Of a stretch of 64,000 bases of DNA, positions 52,879 to 61,900 are shown one piece after another; positions within the stretch are counted from its first letter, which is position 1, and each line of letters opens with the position of its first letter. This stretch comes from Bradyrhizobiaceae bacterium (GTDB lineage Bacteria; Pseudomonadota; Alphaproteobacteria; Rhizobiales; Xanthobacteraceae), in the NCBI GenBank assembly GCA_020544565.1, contig CP078014.1:3908016-3972015 (forward strand), read 5' to 3'. A model generated the notes under the pieces. The model was not told the DNA's origin. It saw only the letters and a program-made list of their open reading frames with translations, and searched no databases. The position numbers and the translations under genes were made by a program.

Positions 52879-53370
52879 ATGGCCAAGGCCGCTTCCAGAG
52901 GTGTTTCCAGGGTGGCCGCGAAGGCGGTTGCGCCGAAGCGCACCGGGAAGTCGTCGAAGTCGCCCTACATTCTCGATGAGCAGGTCGGCTTTATGCTGCG
53001 GCAGGTGTCGCAGCGGCACGCCGCGATCTTCGCCCGGGATATCGGCGTCAGCCTCACGCCGACGCAATGGGCGGCGTTGTCGAAGCTCGCGGAAACCGGG
53101 CCGTGTTCGCAGAACCTGCTGGGACGGCTCACGGCGATGGACGTCGCCACCATCAAGGGCGTGATCGACCGGTTGACCGCGCGCGGGCTCACCGAGACCC
53201 ACCCCGATCCCGAGGACGGGCGGCGGCTGGTGGTCAGCCTCACCCGCGCCGGCCAGCAGATCATCGAGAAGGCCGCGCCGCAGGCGCTGGCGGTGAGCAG
53301 GGAGACCCTTTCGCCGCTCGACGCGAAGGAGCGCGAGACGCTGCTGCTCCTGCTCGACAAGCTGCGGTAG
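52879..53370 (+). CDS. MarR family regulator, probable repressor of the nicotinate genes
   Basis: 163 residues. A basic N-terminal arm (about 1-28) is followed by the MarR fold: dimer helix DEQVGFMLRQVSQRHAAIF, winged helix about 65-115 (MDVATIKGVIDRLTARGLTETHPDPEDGRRLVVSLT) and a C-terminal dimer helix. NicR of Pseudomonas putida, which controls nicotinate genes, is also a MarR protein. Being the only regulator gene in the island, it is the best candidate for the TTTGTATACAAA-type palindromes at 44199, 44369 and 54729. Ligand probably 6-hydroxynicotinate or a later product; inference. Confidence 0.85.
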   Translation: MAKAASRGVSRVAAKAVAPKRTGKSSKSPYILDEQVGFMLRQVSQRHAAIFARDIGVSLTPTQWAALSKLAETGPCSQNLLGRLTAMDVATIKGVIDRLTARGLTETHPDPEDGRRLVVSLTRAGQQIIEKAAPQALAVSRETLSPLDAKERETLLLLLDKLR

Positions 53371-53450
53371 CGGCGGCTACGCCCCGCCGCCGAAGCGCCC
53401 ACGCCGGCGGCGAAGCGATGCCGCCGGCACGAACAGGCCCGAGTTGGGGT

Positions 53451-54647
53451 TCAGTGCGCCACGATCTCCGGAATCTTGGTGGCGGGCGGCGTGTTGCGGC
53501 TGCGCTGGGTGCGGACGATGCCGTCGATGATGGTCATGCCGACGCCGGGCAGGTCGCCGAGCTGAACGCTGTCGAGCAGGTTCTTGCCGGCCGAATGCTG
53601 CGCCTTGTCCATAATGACGAAGTCCGCCGCGCGGCCGACCTCGACGATGCCGCAATCGAGCGCGCGCATGCGCGCGGTGTTGCCGGTGGCGAAGCAGAAC
53701 GCCTGTTCCGCGGGCACGTCGCCCAGCGACGATAACAGCGAGATCATGCGCAGGATGCCGAGCGGCTGCACGCCGGAACCCGCTGGCGCATCGGTGCCGA
53801 GGATGAGGCGGTTCAGCTCCTTCATCTCGCGGGCGAGGCGCAGGGTGTAGATCGCGGCGCGTTCGTTGCCGTTGTGCACCAGTTCGAGGCCGCGCTTGCA
53901 ACCCTCGCAGATGCAGCGGATCTGGCCGTCGGGCAGGGCGGTGTGGCCGCCGTTGATGTGGCCGACCACGTCGGTGTCGGCTTCCAGCACCACCTCGGCG
54001 TCGATCAGGCCGGAGCCGGGGATCGAGGGGCCGCCGGTGTGGATGGTGCTGTTCATGCCGTATTTGCGCGCCCACGCCACCATCTTGCGCGCGGTCGGGC
54101 CGTCCTTGACACTGCCGAGGCCGACCTCGCCGAGCCAGCGCACGCCGGCCGAGGCCATCTCCTTGAAGTCTTCTTCGACCATGCCCTGTTCGATCACCGG
54201 GGCGCCGGCATGAACCTTGACGCCGCCGGGGCGCAGATTGTCGAAGGCGCGCTGGGCAAAAATGGCCATGGCCTTGACTCCGATCACGTCCTTGGGCCGG
54301 CCGGGCATGTGAACCTCGCCGGCGGAAATCATAGTGGTGACGCCGCCGTGCAGGAAGCTGTCGATCCAACCGATCTGGTTCTGGCGCGGGGTGAATTCGC
54401 CGGCCACGGGGTGGACGTGACTGTCGATCAGGCCGGGGGTCACGGTGGTGCCGTTGGCGTCGACGATGGTGGTGGCGCCTTCGCTATCCACATCCTTGGC
54501 GCGACCGATGGCGGTGATCCGGCCGTTCTCGGCGACGATGGTGTCGGCATCCAGGATCGGGTTTTCCAGAGCTCCGCTGAGAAGCAGGCCGATGTTGCGG
54601 ATCACCAGCTTGCTGGGGCCGGCTGCCTTGGGTTCGTCGTGGGCCAT
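53451..54647 (-). CDS. ena: Enamidase (1,4,5,6-tetrahydro-6-oxonicotinate amidohydrolase)
   Basis: 398 residues, amidohydrolase superfamily. Metal-ligand candidates: His77 and His79 (DSHVHP), Glu174 (LGEVGLG), His203 (IHTGG), His230 (GHINGG) and Asp286 (LGTDAPAG). They occur in the order and spacing I recall for the Eubacterium barkeri enamidase, shifted by about ten residues. Other shared blocks: GGVTTMISAG, PGRPKDVIG, GVKVHAGA, SRNTPPA near the C-terminus. The reaction opens the tetrahydro-oxonicotinate ring to 2-formylglutarate, releasing ammonia. Divergent from the ferredoxin reductase gene across a perfect palindrome. Confidence 0.88.
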   Translation of the reverse strand: MAHDEPKAAGPSKLVIRNIGLLLSGALENPILDADTIVAENGRITAIGRAKDVDSEGATTIVDANGTTVTPGLIDSHVHPVAGEFTPRQNQIGWIDSFLHGGVTTMISAGEVHMPGRPKDVIGVKAMAIFAQRAFDNLRPGGVKVHAGAPVIEQGMVEEDFKEMASAGVRWLGEVGLGSVKDGPTARKMVAWARKYGMNSTIHTGGPSIPGSGLIDAEVVLEADTDVVGHINGGHTALPDGQIRCICEGCKRGLELVHNGNERAAIYTLRLAREMKELNRLILGTDAPAGSGVQPLGILRMISLLSSLGDVPAEQAFCFATGNTARMRALDCGIVEVGRAADFVIMDKAQHSAGKNLLDSVQLGDLPGVGMTIIDGIVRTQRSRNTPPATKIPEIVAH

Positions 54648-54704
54648 GGGTGCTCCTTATGTCGTTGCGGCCTGCAAAATCGTCATGCCCGACTTGAGCG
54701 CGGC

Positions 54705-54750
54705 TTGACGGCCGGATCAAGCTGGATTATTCATTTGTATACAAATGAAT
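54705..54750. promoter_or_regulatory. Divergent promoter region with perfect 22-base palindrome
   Basis: TTGACG (54705-54710), 17-base spacer, and TATTCA (54728-54733) make a plus-strand promoter for the ferredoxin reductase gene. A perfect palindrome (54729-54750, half-site ATTCATTTGTA) overlaps its -10 and lies 82 bases upstream of the enamidase start on the other strand. Core TTTGTATACAAA is common to the sites near nicA and hnr. Confidence 0.75.
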
Positions 54751-54815
54751 TGGCCGGAGCAACGACTCCGGTGAATTTCTCGGCTCACACGTTTCGCACC
54801 CTCGGGATCGGCAGA

Positions 54816-55589
54816 ATGAGCAATTTCAATCAGGAAAGCGTTCTCAGCGTCCATCACTGGACCGATACTCTGTTCAGCTTCACCACGACCCGCGACCCGT
54901 CGTTCCGCTTTCGCAACGGCGAATTCATCATGATCGGGCTGAAGATCGGCAGCAAGCCGCTGATGCGCGCCTACAGTGTTGCCAGCGCCAATTACGAGGA
55001 CCGGCTCGAATTCTTTTCGATCAAGGTGCCGGACGGTCCGCTGACCTCGCACCTTCAGCATCTCAAGGTCGGCGACCAGATCATGGTCGGTCGCAAGGCG
55101 ACCGGTACGCTGGTGATCGACAACCTGCAAAGCGGTCGGAACCTGTATCTGATCGGCACCGGCACCGGTCTCGCGCCGTTCCTGAGCGTGATCAAGGACC
55201 CCGAGACGTACGAGCGTTTCGAGAAGATCGTGCTGCTGCATGGGTGCCGCCATGTCGCCGAGCTGGCCTATGGCGAAATGATCAACGAGAGGTTGCCGAA
55301 CGACGAGATGATCGGCGAACTCGTGCGCGAGAAACTGATCTACTATCCGACGGTGACGCGCGATCCATTCCACAATCGCGGCCGCATTACCGACCTGATG
55401 AGCTCCGGCAAGCTCTTTCACGATATCGGATTGCCGCAACTCGATCCCGCGCAGGACCGCGCCATGATCTGCGGCAGCCCGGCGCTGATGACGGAGATGC
55501 GCGCCGCGCTGCTGGCGAAGGGGATGGTCGAGGGTAACAATGGCGAGCCCGGTCAGTTCGTCATCGAGAAGGCGTTCGCCGAACGCTGA
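54816..55589 (+). CDS. fpr: Ferredoxin-NADP+ reductase
   Basis: 257 residues, the usual bacterial FPR size, from ATG 54816. FAD site RAYSVASANYEDRLEF (Arg-x-Tyr-Ser, about 50-66). NADP site GTGTGLAPFLSVI (about 110-122). C-terminal ICGSPALMTEMRAAL and the terminal FVIEKAFAER tail that stacks on FAD. Passes electrons between NADPH and ferredoxin or flavodoxin. With its operator shared with ena, it is the likely source of reduced ferredoxin for the 6-hydroxynicotinate reductase; no ferredoxin gene is present in the island. Confidence 0.92.
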   Translation: MSNFNQESVLSVHHWTDTLFSFTTTRDPSFRFRNGEFIMIGLKIGSKPLMRAYSVASANYEDRLEFFSIKVPDGPLTSHLQHLKVGDQIMVGRKATGTLVIDNLQSGRNLYLIGTGTGLAPFLSVIKDPETYERFEKIVLLHGCRHVAELAYGEMINERLPNDEMIGELVREKLIYYPTVTRDPFHNRGRITDLMSSGKLFHDIGLPQLDPAQDRAMICGSPALMTEMRAALLAKGMVEGNNGEPGQFVIEKAFAER

Positions 55590-55757
55590 GCCGGAAGGCG
55601 TGATCGTATTTACTTATTCCGCTGTGCGAGATTCGTTGCCGCGTCCGGTGCTTGAATCATCGCATGCGCCGCCGTCCGCGCGGCGGGCTGTGTTTTGTGA
55701 TTGTCGGAGAGGAGGCTTAAGCCGTAAGAACTCTTGGCAGGCCGGGAGACGATCACA

Positions 55758-56924
55758 ATGGATTTCGCACTGAGCGCTCAGCAGGAATCGATCCGCGACA
55801 GCGTCCTGAAGATTTGCAGCCGGTTCGACGACGCCTACTGGCTGGGGAAGGATCGCGACGGGGGCTTCCCCCACGAATTCTACGATGCCATGGCGCAGGC
55901 CGGCTGGCTCGGCATCTGCATTCCCGAACAGTTCGGCGGTTCCGGTCTCGGCATCATGGAAGCGGCGATCATGATGCGCGCCATCTCGGAATCCGGTGCG
56001 GGCATGACCGGTGCCTCCGTGATTCATATGAATGTGTTCGGGCTCAATCCGGTGGTGGTGTTCGGCACCGACGCGCAGCGCGCGCGCATGCTGCCGGGCA
56101 TCGTCGAAGGCCGCGAGAAGGCCTGCTTCGGCGTCACCGAGCCCAACACCGGCCTCAACACCACGCAGTTGAAGACCCGCGCGGAACGCCGGGGCGACCG
56201 CTATGTCGTCAACGGCCAGAAGGTGTGGATCTCGACCGCGCAGGTCGCGCACAAGATCCTGCTGCTGGCGCGCACGACGCCGCTCGAGGAGGTAAAGAGC
56301 CCGACCCACGGCCTCAGCCTGTTCTATGCGGATTTCGACCGTGAGCGCGTCAAGGTGCACGAGATCGACAAGATGGGCCGCAAGGCCGTCGATTCCAACG
56401 AGTTGTTTTTCTCCGATTTCGAAATCCCGGTGGACGACCGCATCGGCGAAGAAGGCCGCGGCTTCGAATATATTCTTCACGGCATGAACCCGGAGCGCGT
56501 GCTGATCGCGTCCGAGGCCGTCGGGCTCGGCAAGCTGGCGCTGTCGCGGGCGGCGGCCTATGCGAAACAGCGCGTCGTGTTCAACCGGCCGATCGGGCAG
56601 AACCAGGCGATCCAGCATCCGCTGGCCAAGAACTGGATCGATCTCGAGGCGGCGTGGCTGATGACGCTGTCGGCGGCGTGGCAGTACGATCAGGGCCTGC
56701 CGTGCGGGCCGGCGGCCAATGCCGCGAAATATCTTGCGGGCGAGGCCGGCTTTCATGCCTGCGAGCAGGCGGTGATGACCCATGGCGGCTTCGGTTACGC
56801 CAAGGAGTATCACGTCGAGCGCTATCTGCGCGAGGTGATGATCCCGCGCATCGCGCCGATCAGCCCGCAGCTCATTCTCAGTTTCATCGGCGAGAAGGTA
56901 CTGGGGCTGCCGAAGTCCTATTAG
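55758..56924 (+). CDS. Acyl-CoA dehydrogenase family protein with atypical active-site region
   Basis: 388 residues from ATG 55758 (GGGAGA upstream). Acyl-CoA dehydrogenase fold with FGVTEPNTGLNTTQLKTRA and the C-terminal MTHGGFGYAKEYHVERYLREVM. The usual C-terminal catalytic block with glutamate (x-x-EGT/A-x) is absent; instead it reads IPRIAPISPQLIL. The catalytic base must lie elsewhere, or the enzyme does other flavin chemistry. It stands 168 bases after fpr, without recognisable operator, so its link to the nicotinate route (e.g. glutarate degradation) is open. Confidence 0.88.
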   Translation: MDFALSAQQESIRDSVLKICSRFDDAYWLGKDRDGGFPHEFYDAMAQAGWLGICIPEQFGGSGLGIMEAAIMMRAISESGAGMTGASVIHMNVFGLNPVVVFGTDAQRARMLPGIVEGREKACFGVTEPNTGLNTTQLKTRAERRGDRYVVNGQKVWISTAQVAHKILLLARTTPLEEVKSPTHGLSLFYADFDRERVKVHEIDKMGRKAVDSNELFFSDFEIPVDDRIGEEGRGFEYILHGMNPERVLIASEAVGLGKLALSRAAAYAKQRVVFNRPIGQNQAIQHPLAKNWIDLEAAWLMTLSAAWQYDQGLPCGPAANAAKYLAGEAGFHACEQAVMTHGGFGYAKEYHVERYLREVMIPRIAPISPQLILSFIGEKVLGLPKSY

Positions 56925-57067
56925 GCCGGTTTTCGCCTTTGCACCTGTTCTGCGCCGCATCGGCCACGTTGACGCCAACTTCCTGATCTGGTGATCTCCC
57001 GCCAGCGCTTTGCCGGGCCATGGCGCATCCGCCCCCCTTTCCTTCGCGAGCAACGAAAGACCACGTC

Positions 57068-57580
57068 ATGTCGCACGACCATCATCATCCGCACGACCAC
57101 GCTCACGGCGACGCCGAGCGCTGGAAGCACGACGGCGTGCGAGTGATCCCCGGCAACCAGCTTGATCCCAACGTGCCATCCACCGCGGGCATGGACCGCA
57201 AGGCCGCGATCACTTTCGCGCGCGCCGGCGCGCAGAAGCTGTGGGCCGGCACCGTGACCATCAAGCCCGATGCCAAGACCGGCGCCCACCACCACGGCCA
57301 TCTGGAGAGCATCATCTATGTGGTGCGCGGCAAGGCCCGGATGCGCTGGGGCGAGCACCTGCAGTTCACCGCGGAGGCGGGTCCCGGCGATTTCATCTTT
57401 GTGCCGCCTTACGTTCCGCATCAGGAAATCAACGCCAGCCCCGACGAGGTGCTGGAATGCGTGCTGGTGCGCAGCGACGGCGAGGCGATCGCCATCAATC
57501 TCGACATCGAGCCGGTGGAAAAACCGGAGACCGTGCTGTGGGTCGATCCGATCCATCGGGATCCGGCGGAGAAGGCGTAA
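57068..57580 (+). CDS. Cupin domain protein with His-rich N-terminus
   Basis: 170 residues from ATG 57068. The first 15 residues are strongly histidine-rich (SHDHHHPHDHAHGD), suggesting metal binding. Cupin motif 1 KTGAHHHGHLESIIYVVRG (His ligands about 76-80, Glu 83) and motif 2 PGDFIFVPPYVPHQEIN (His near 118) form one complete beta-barrel. Small cupins of this type can be dioxygenases, isomerases or sensors; none can be chosen. Followed by a clear terminator. Confidence 0.85.
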   Translation: MSHDHHHPHDHAHGDAERWKHDGVRVIPGNQLDPNVPSTAGMDRKAAITFARAGAQKLWAGTVTIKPDAKTGAHHHGHLESIIYVVRGKARMRWGEHLQFTAEAGPGDFIFVPPYVPHQEINASPDEVLECVLVRSDGEAIAINLDIEPVEKPETVLWVDPIHRDPAEKA

Positions 57581-57608
57581 CGCCGGACCATACGAATCTG
57601 CTGCAACC

Positions 57609-57631
57609 ATGCCCGCGCTTGTCGCGGGCAT
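57609..57631. terminator. Stem-loop after the cupin gene
   Basis: ATGCCCGCG (57609-57617), loop CTTGT, CGCGGGCAT (57623-57631): perfect nine-base stem, 28 bases after the stop, followed by TTGCG. A common form of terminator/repeat hairpin in Bradyrhizobiaceae intergenic regions. Confidence 0.7.
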
Positions 57632-57748
57632 TTGCGTTGGGGAGCTTTCGAGTGCCCGATCACGTTTCTGCCTGCCATTGCCGGGAGTGGACGCTTTTGT
57701 TTCCAAAGTTAAGGATCCACCCTGCGGCATTATGATTAGTGACGAATA

Positions 57749-57761
57749 TTGACAATCGTCA
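57749..57761 (+). promoter_or_regulatory. Likely TetR-type operator and -35 element of the efflux operon
   Basis: TGACAATCGTCA (57750-57761) is an 11-of-12 match to a perfect palindrome and overlaps TTGACA (57749-57754), a possible -35. It lies 42 bases upstream of the adaptor start in a locally AT-rich region. Probable site for the TetR protein encoded at the end of the operon; it also resembles the operator of the TetR at 23534. Confidence 0.5.
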
Positions 57762-57802
57762 GTCATTGTAAGAGGTTCGCGAACTCTGTTCGAGGACCCG
57801 TC

Positions 57803-58912
57803 ATGGTGCAATTTCCGATTTTTCGGCGTAGAAACAAGGTCTTGACCGCTGTGGCGGTGGCCCTTCCGGCGCTCGTGCTGGCCGCCTGCAGCGAAAATGC
57901 CGCCGAACAGAGCGACAAGGGCCGCCCGGTTCTGGTGTCGCCGGTCCGCTACGTGCCGCAATCGCCGGAACGCAGCTTCGTCGGCACCATCCGGCCGCGC
58001 ATCGAAACCGACATGGGCTTCCGCGTTCCGGGGAAGGTGGCCAAGCGCCTTGTCGAGGTCGGGCAGATCGTCGATGTCGGCCAGCCGCTGGCGACTCTCG
58101 ACCCGATCGATCTCAAATTGCAGGCAGAGCAGGCGCAGGCCGAACTCAGTGCGGCGACCGGGGTGCTGGCGCAGGCCAGCGCCGCCGAGGGCCGCGCCAA
58201 CGAGCTGCGTGGCCGCGGCTGGTCCACCCAGGCCCAGGTCGATCAGGCGAAGGCAGCGGCCGACGAGGCCCGCGCCCGTCTGGAGCGGGCGGAGCGCTCT
58301 GTCGAACTCACCCGCAACAGCCTGTCTTACGCCACCCTCGTCGCCGACTCGCGCGGCGTCGTCACCGCCACCCTGGTCGAACCGGGGCAGGTGGTGGCCG
58401 CCGGCCAGAGCGCAATCCGCGTGGCGCGCTCCGCCGAGAAGGAGGCGGTGGTTGCGATCCCGGAAACGCTGGTGAATTTCGCCAAGACCGGTGCGGCCAG
58501 CGTCACCCTGTGGTCGGCGCCCGGAAAGACATATGCCGCGCGGCTGCGCGAAATCGCGCCGGCGGCGGACGCCGCCACGCGCACCTATCAGGCCAAGTTC
58601 TCCCTGCCAGATGCCGATGGCGCGGTGTCGCTTGGCATGACCGCGACCCTGACGCTGGCGGATTCCGCGTCGGAGCGGGTGGCGCGGCTGCCGCTGTCGG
58701 CGCTGTTCAATCAGGGTGACGGTCCCGCGCTTTATGTCGCGGATCCCCGGACCGGCGACGTGTCGCTTAAGCCGGTGCAGGTGAAAGCCTACGAGAGCGA
58801 CAAGGTTGTCATCACCGGCGGTGTCGAGGAAGGCGCGAACGTGGTCGTGCTCGGCGTGCAGAAGCTCGATCCGGCCCGCAAGGTCCGGGTGGTGTCGTCG
58901 CTGTCGTTCTGA
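57803..58912 (+). CDS. RND efflux periplasmic adaptor (membrane fusion) lipoprotein
   Basis: 369 residues from ATG 57803; the longer frame passes through the operator. Lipobox LAAC with the acylated cysteine at residue 29. Lipoyl/barrel-sandwich halves around a coiled-coil hairpin (about 100-165, rich in Ala, Glu, Gln, Arg), a beta-barrel (about 205-280, TYAARLREIAPAADAATRTYQAKF) and a membrane-proximal domain to the end. Works with the RND pump 19 bases downstream. No outer-membrane factor gene is adjacent, so a TolC elsewhere must be used. Confidence 0.93.
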   Translation: MVQFPIFRRRNKVLTAVAVALPALVLAACSENAAEQSDKGRPVLVSPVRYVPQSPERSFVGTIRPRIETDMGFRVPGKVAKRLVEVGQIVDVGQPLATLDPIDLKLQAEQAQAELSAATGVLAQASAAEGRANELRGRGWSTQAQVDQAKAAADEARARLERAERSVELTRNSLSYATLVADSRGVVTATLVEPGQVVAAGQSAIRVARSAEKEAVVAIPETLVNFAKTGAASVTLWSAPGKTYAARLREIAPAADAATRTYQAKFSLPDADGAVSLGMTATLTLADSASERVARLPLSALFNQGDGPALYVADPRTGDVSLKPVQVKAYESDKVVITGGVEEGANVVVLGVQKLDPARKVRVVSSLSF

Positions 58913-58931
58913 CCGGCTCCGGGAGAGACTG

Positions 58932-61900
58932 ATGAAGCGCTTCAATCTTTCCGCGTGGGCGGTGGCGCACCCGACGCTGGTGCTGTTCTTCATCGTGATG
59001 CTCGGCCTCGCGGGCCTGATCTCCTATCAGCGGCTCGGCCGCGCCGAGGATCCGTCCTTCACCATCAAGGTGGCGATCATCAATGCCGCCTGGCCCGGTG
59101 CGACCGCGAAAGACATGCAGGAGCAGGTCGCCGACCGCATCGAGAAGAAGCTGCAGGAGCTGCCCTATTTCGAGAAGGTGCAGACCTACACCAAGCCGTC
59201 CTTCACGGCGATGACCCTGACCTTCAAGGACAGCACGCCGGCGAAAGAGGTGCCGCAGCTTTTCTATCAGCTCCGCAAGAAGCTGACCGACATTCGCGGC
59301 GACCTGCCGGCGAACCTGATCGGACCGAACATCAACGATGAATACGGCGATGTCGATTCGATCCTCTACATGCTGACCGGCGAGGGGGCCGATTACGCCC
59401 AGCTCAAGAAGGTGGCCGAGGGTCTGCGGCAGCGGCTCCTGAAGGTCGCGGACGTCACCAAGGTCAATCTCTACGGCACCCAGGACGAGCGGGTGTTCGT
59501 CGAATTCTCCCACGCCAAGCTCGCCACCCTCGGCATCACCACCCAGACGCTGTTCGATTCGCTGGCCAAGCAGAATGCCGTGGTGCCCGCCGGCACGGTG
59601 GAGACATCGTCGCAGCGCGTGCCGCTGCGCGTCACCGGTGCCTATGACAGCGTCAGGGCTGTGGCGGAAACGCCGGTCGAGGGCAACGGCCGGGTGTTCC
59701 GGCTCGGCGATATCGCCACCGTCACCCACGGCTTTGTCGATCCGCCCGACTATCAGGTCCGGCAGGAAGGCAGGCCCGCTATCGGCCTCGGCGTGGTGAT
59801 GGCGAAGGGCGCCAACATCCTCAAACTCGGTGAGAACGTGAAACAGGCGACCGACGCCTTCATGGCCGCGGTGCCGCAAGGCTTCGAGATCGAGCAGATC
59901 GCCGATCAGCCGAAGATGGTCGAGCATGCCGTCGGTGAATTCGTGCGTTCCTTCATCGAGGCGCTGGTCATCGTGCTGTTCGTGTCGTTCCTCGCGCTCG
60001 GCTGGCGCACCGGGATCGTGGTGGCGCTGTCGGTGCCGCTGGTGCTGGCGATCGTCTTCATCGTGATGAATGCGATGGGCATGGACCTGCACCGCATCAC
60101 CCTCGGCGCGCTCATCATCGCGCTCGGCCTCCTGGTGGACGACGCCATCATCGCGGTGGAGATGATGGTGGTGAAGATGGAGCAGGGCTGGGATCGCATG
60201 AAGGCGGCGTCCTTCGCCTGGGAATCCACCGCCTTTCCCATGCTGACCGGCACGCTGGTCACCGCGGTCGGCTTTCTGCCGATCGGCTTCGCCAATTCCG
60301 GCGTCGGTGAATATGCCGGCGGCATCTTCTGGGTGGTGGCGATCGCGCTGGTGGCGTCGTGGTTCGTCGCCGTGATCTTTACGCCCTATATCGGCGTCAG
60401 ACTGTTGCCGGACTTCGCCAAGGGGCGGCACGGCCATGATCCTCACGCCATCTATGAGACGCGGATGTATCGCGCGCTGCGCCGCGTGATCGAATGGTGC
60501 GTGCGGCGGCGCGGAACCGTCGTGCTCGCCACCGTCGGCGTCTTCATCGCCGCGATCGCCGGCTTCGGCCATGTGCAGCAGCAGTTCTTCCCGCTGTCCG
60601 AGCGGCCGGAACTGTTCCTGCAACTGCGTCTGCCGGAAGGCACGGCGTTCAACGTCACCAAGGCGAGCGTCAAGAAGGCCGAGGCGCTGCTCAAGGACGA
60701 CAAGGATATCGCCACCTATACGAGCTATATCGGCCAGGGGTCGCCGCGCTTCTGGCTCGGCCTCAATCCCCAATTGCCGAACGAGTCGTTCTCCGAAACC
60801 GTGATCGTGGCCAGGGACGCCGCGGCGCGCGAACGCATCAAGGCGCGGCTGGAAAAGGCGGTGGCGGATGGCGCTCTGTCGGAAGCGCGGGTGCGCGTGG
60901 ATCGCTTCAATTTCGGTCCGCCGGTCGGCTTTCCGATCCAGTTCCGCGTGATCGGGCCCGAGACCGCGACCGTGCGCGCGATCGCCTACAAGGTGCGCGA
61001 CGTGATGCACGCCAATCCGAATGTGGTGGACCCGCACCTCGACTGGAACGAGCAGACGCCGTACCTCAAGCTCGCCGTCGATCAGGACCGTGCGCGCGCC
61101 CTTGGCCTCACGCCGCAGGACATCTCGCAGTCCCTCGCCATGCTGATTTCCGGCGCGCAGGTGACGACCCTGCGCGACGGCGTGGAAAAGGTCGGCGTGG
61201 TGGCGCGGGCGGTGCCGTCCGAGCGCCTCGATCTCGGCCGGGTCGGCGATCTCACCATCTATTCGCGGGGCGGCGTCGCCGTGCCGTTATCGCAGATCGC
61301 CCGGATCGAATACGCCCACGAGGAACCGATCCTGTGGCGGCGCAACCGCGACATGGCGATCACCGTGCGCGGTGATATCGTCGATGGCGTCCAGGCGCCC
61401 GACGTGACCAACGCGATCTGGCCGAAGCTGAAGGACATTCGCAACAGTCTCGAACCCGCCTATCGCATCGAGATCGGCGGAGCCATCGAGGAATCGGGCA
61501 AGGCGAGGGAGTCGATTTTCAAGCTGTTCCCGCTGATGGCGATCGGCATGCTGGTGCTGCTGATGATCCAGTTGCAGAGCTTTTCGCGTCTGGTGCTGGT
61601 GATCCTCACCGCGCCGCTTGGTATCGTCGGGACGTCGCTCGGTCTGAATATCGCCAACAGCCCGTTCGGATTCGTGGCGCTGCTCGGCCTGATCGCGCTG
61701 GCCGGCATGATCATGCGCAACACGGTGATCTTGGTGGATCAGATCGAGACCGACGTCGCCCACGGCCTGACCCGGCGCGAGGCCATCGTCGAGGCCACGG
61801 TGCGCCGCGCCCGGCCGGTGATCCTGACGGCGCTGGCGGCGATCCTGGCCATGATCCCGCTGTCCCGCTCCGCGTTCTGGGGACCGATGGCGATCACCAT

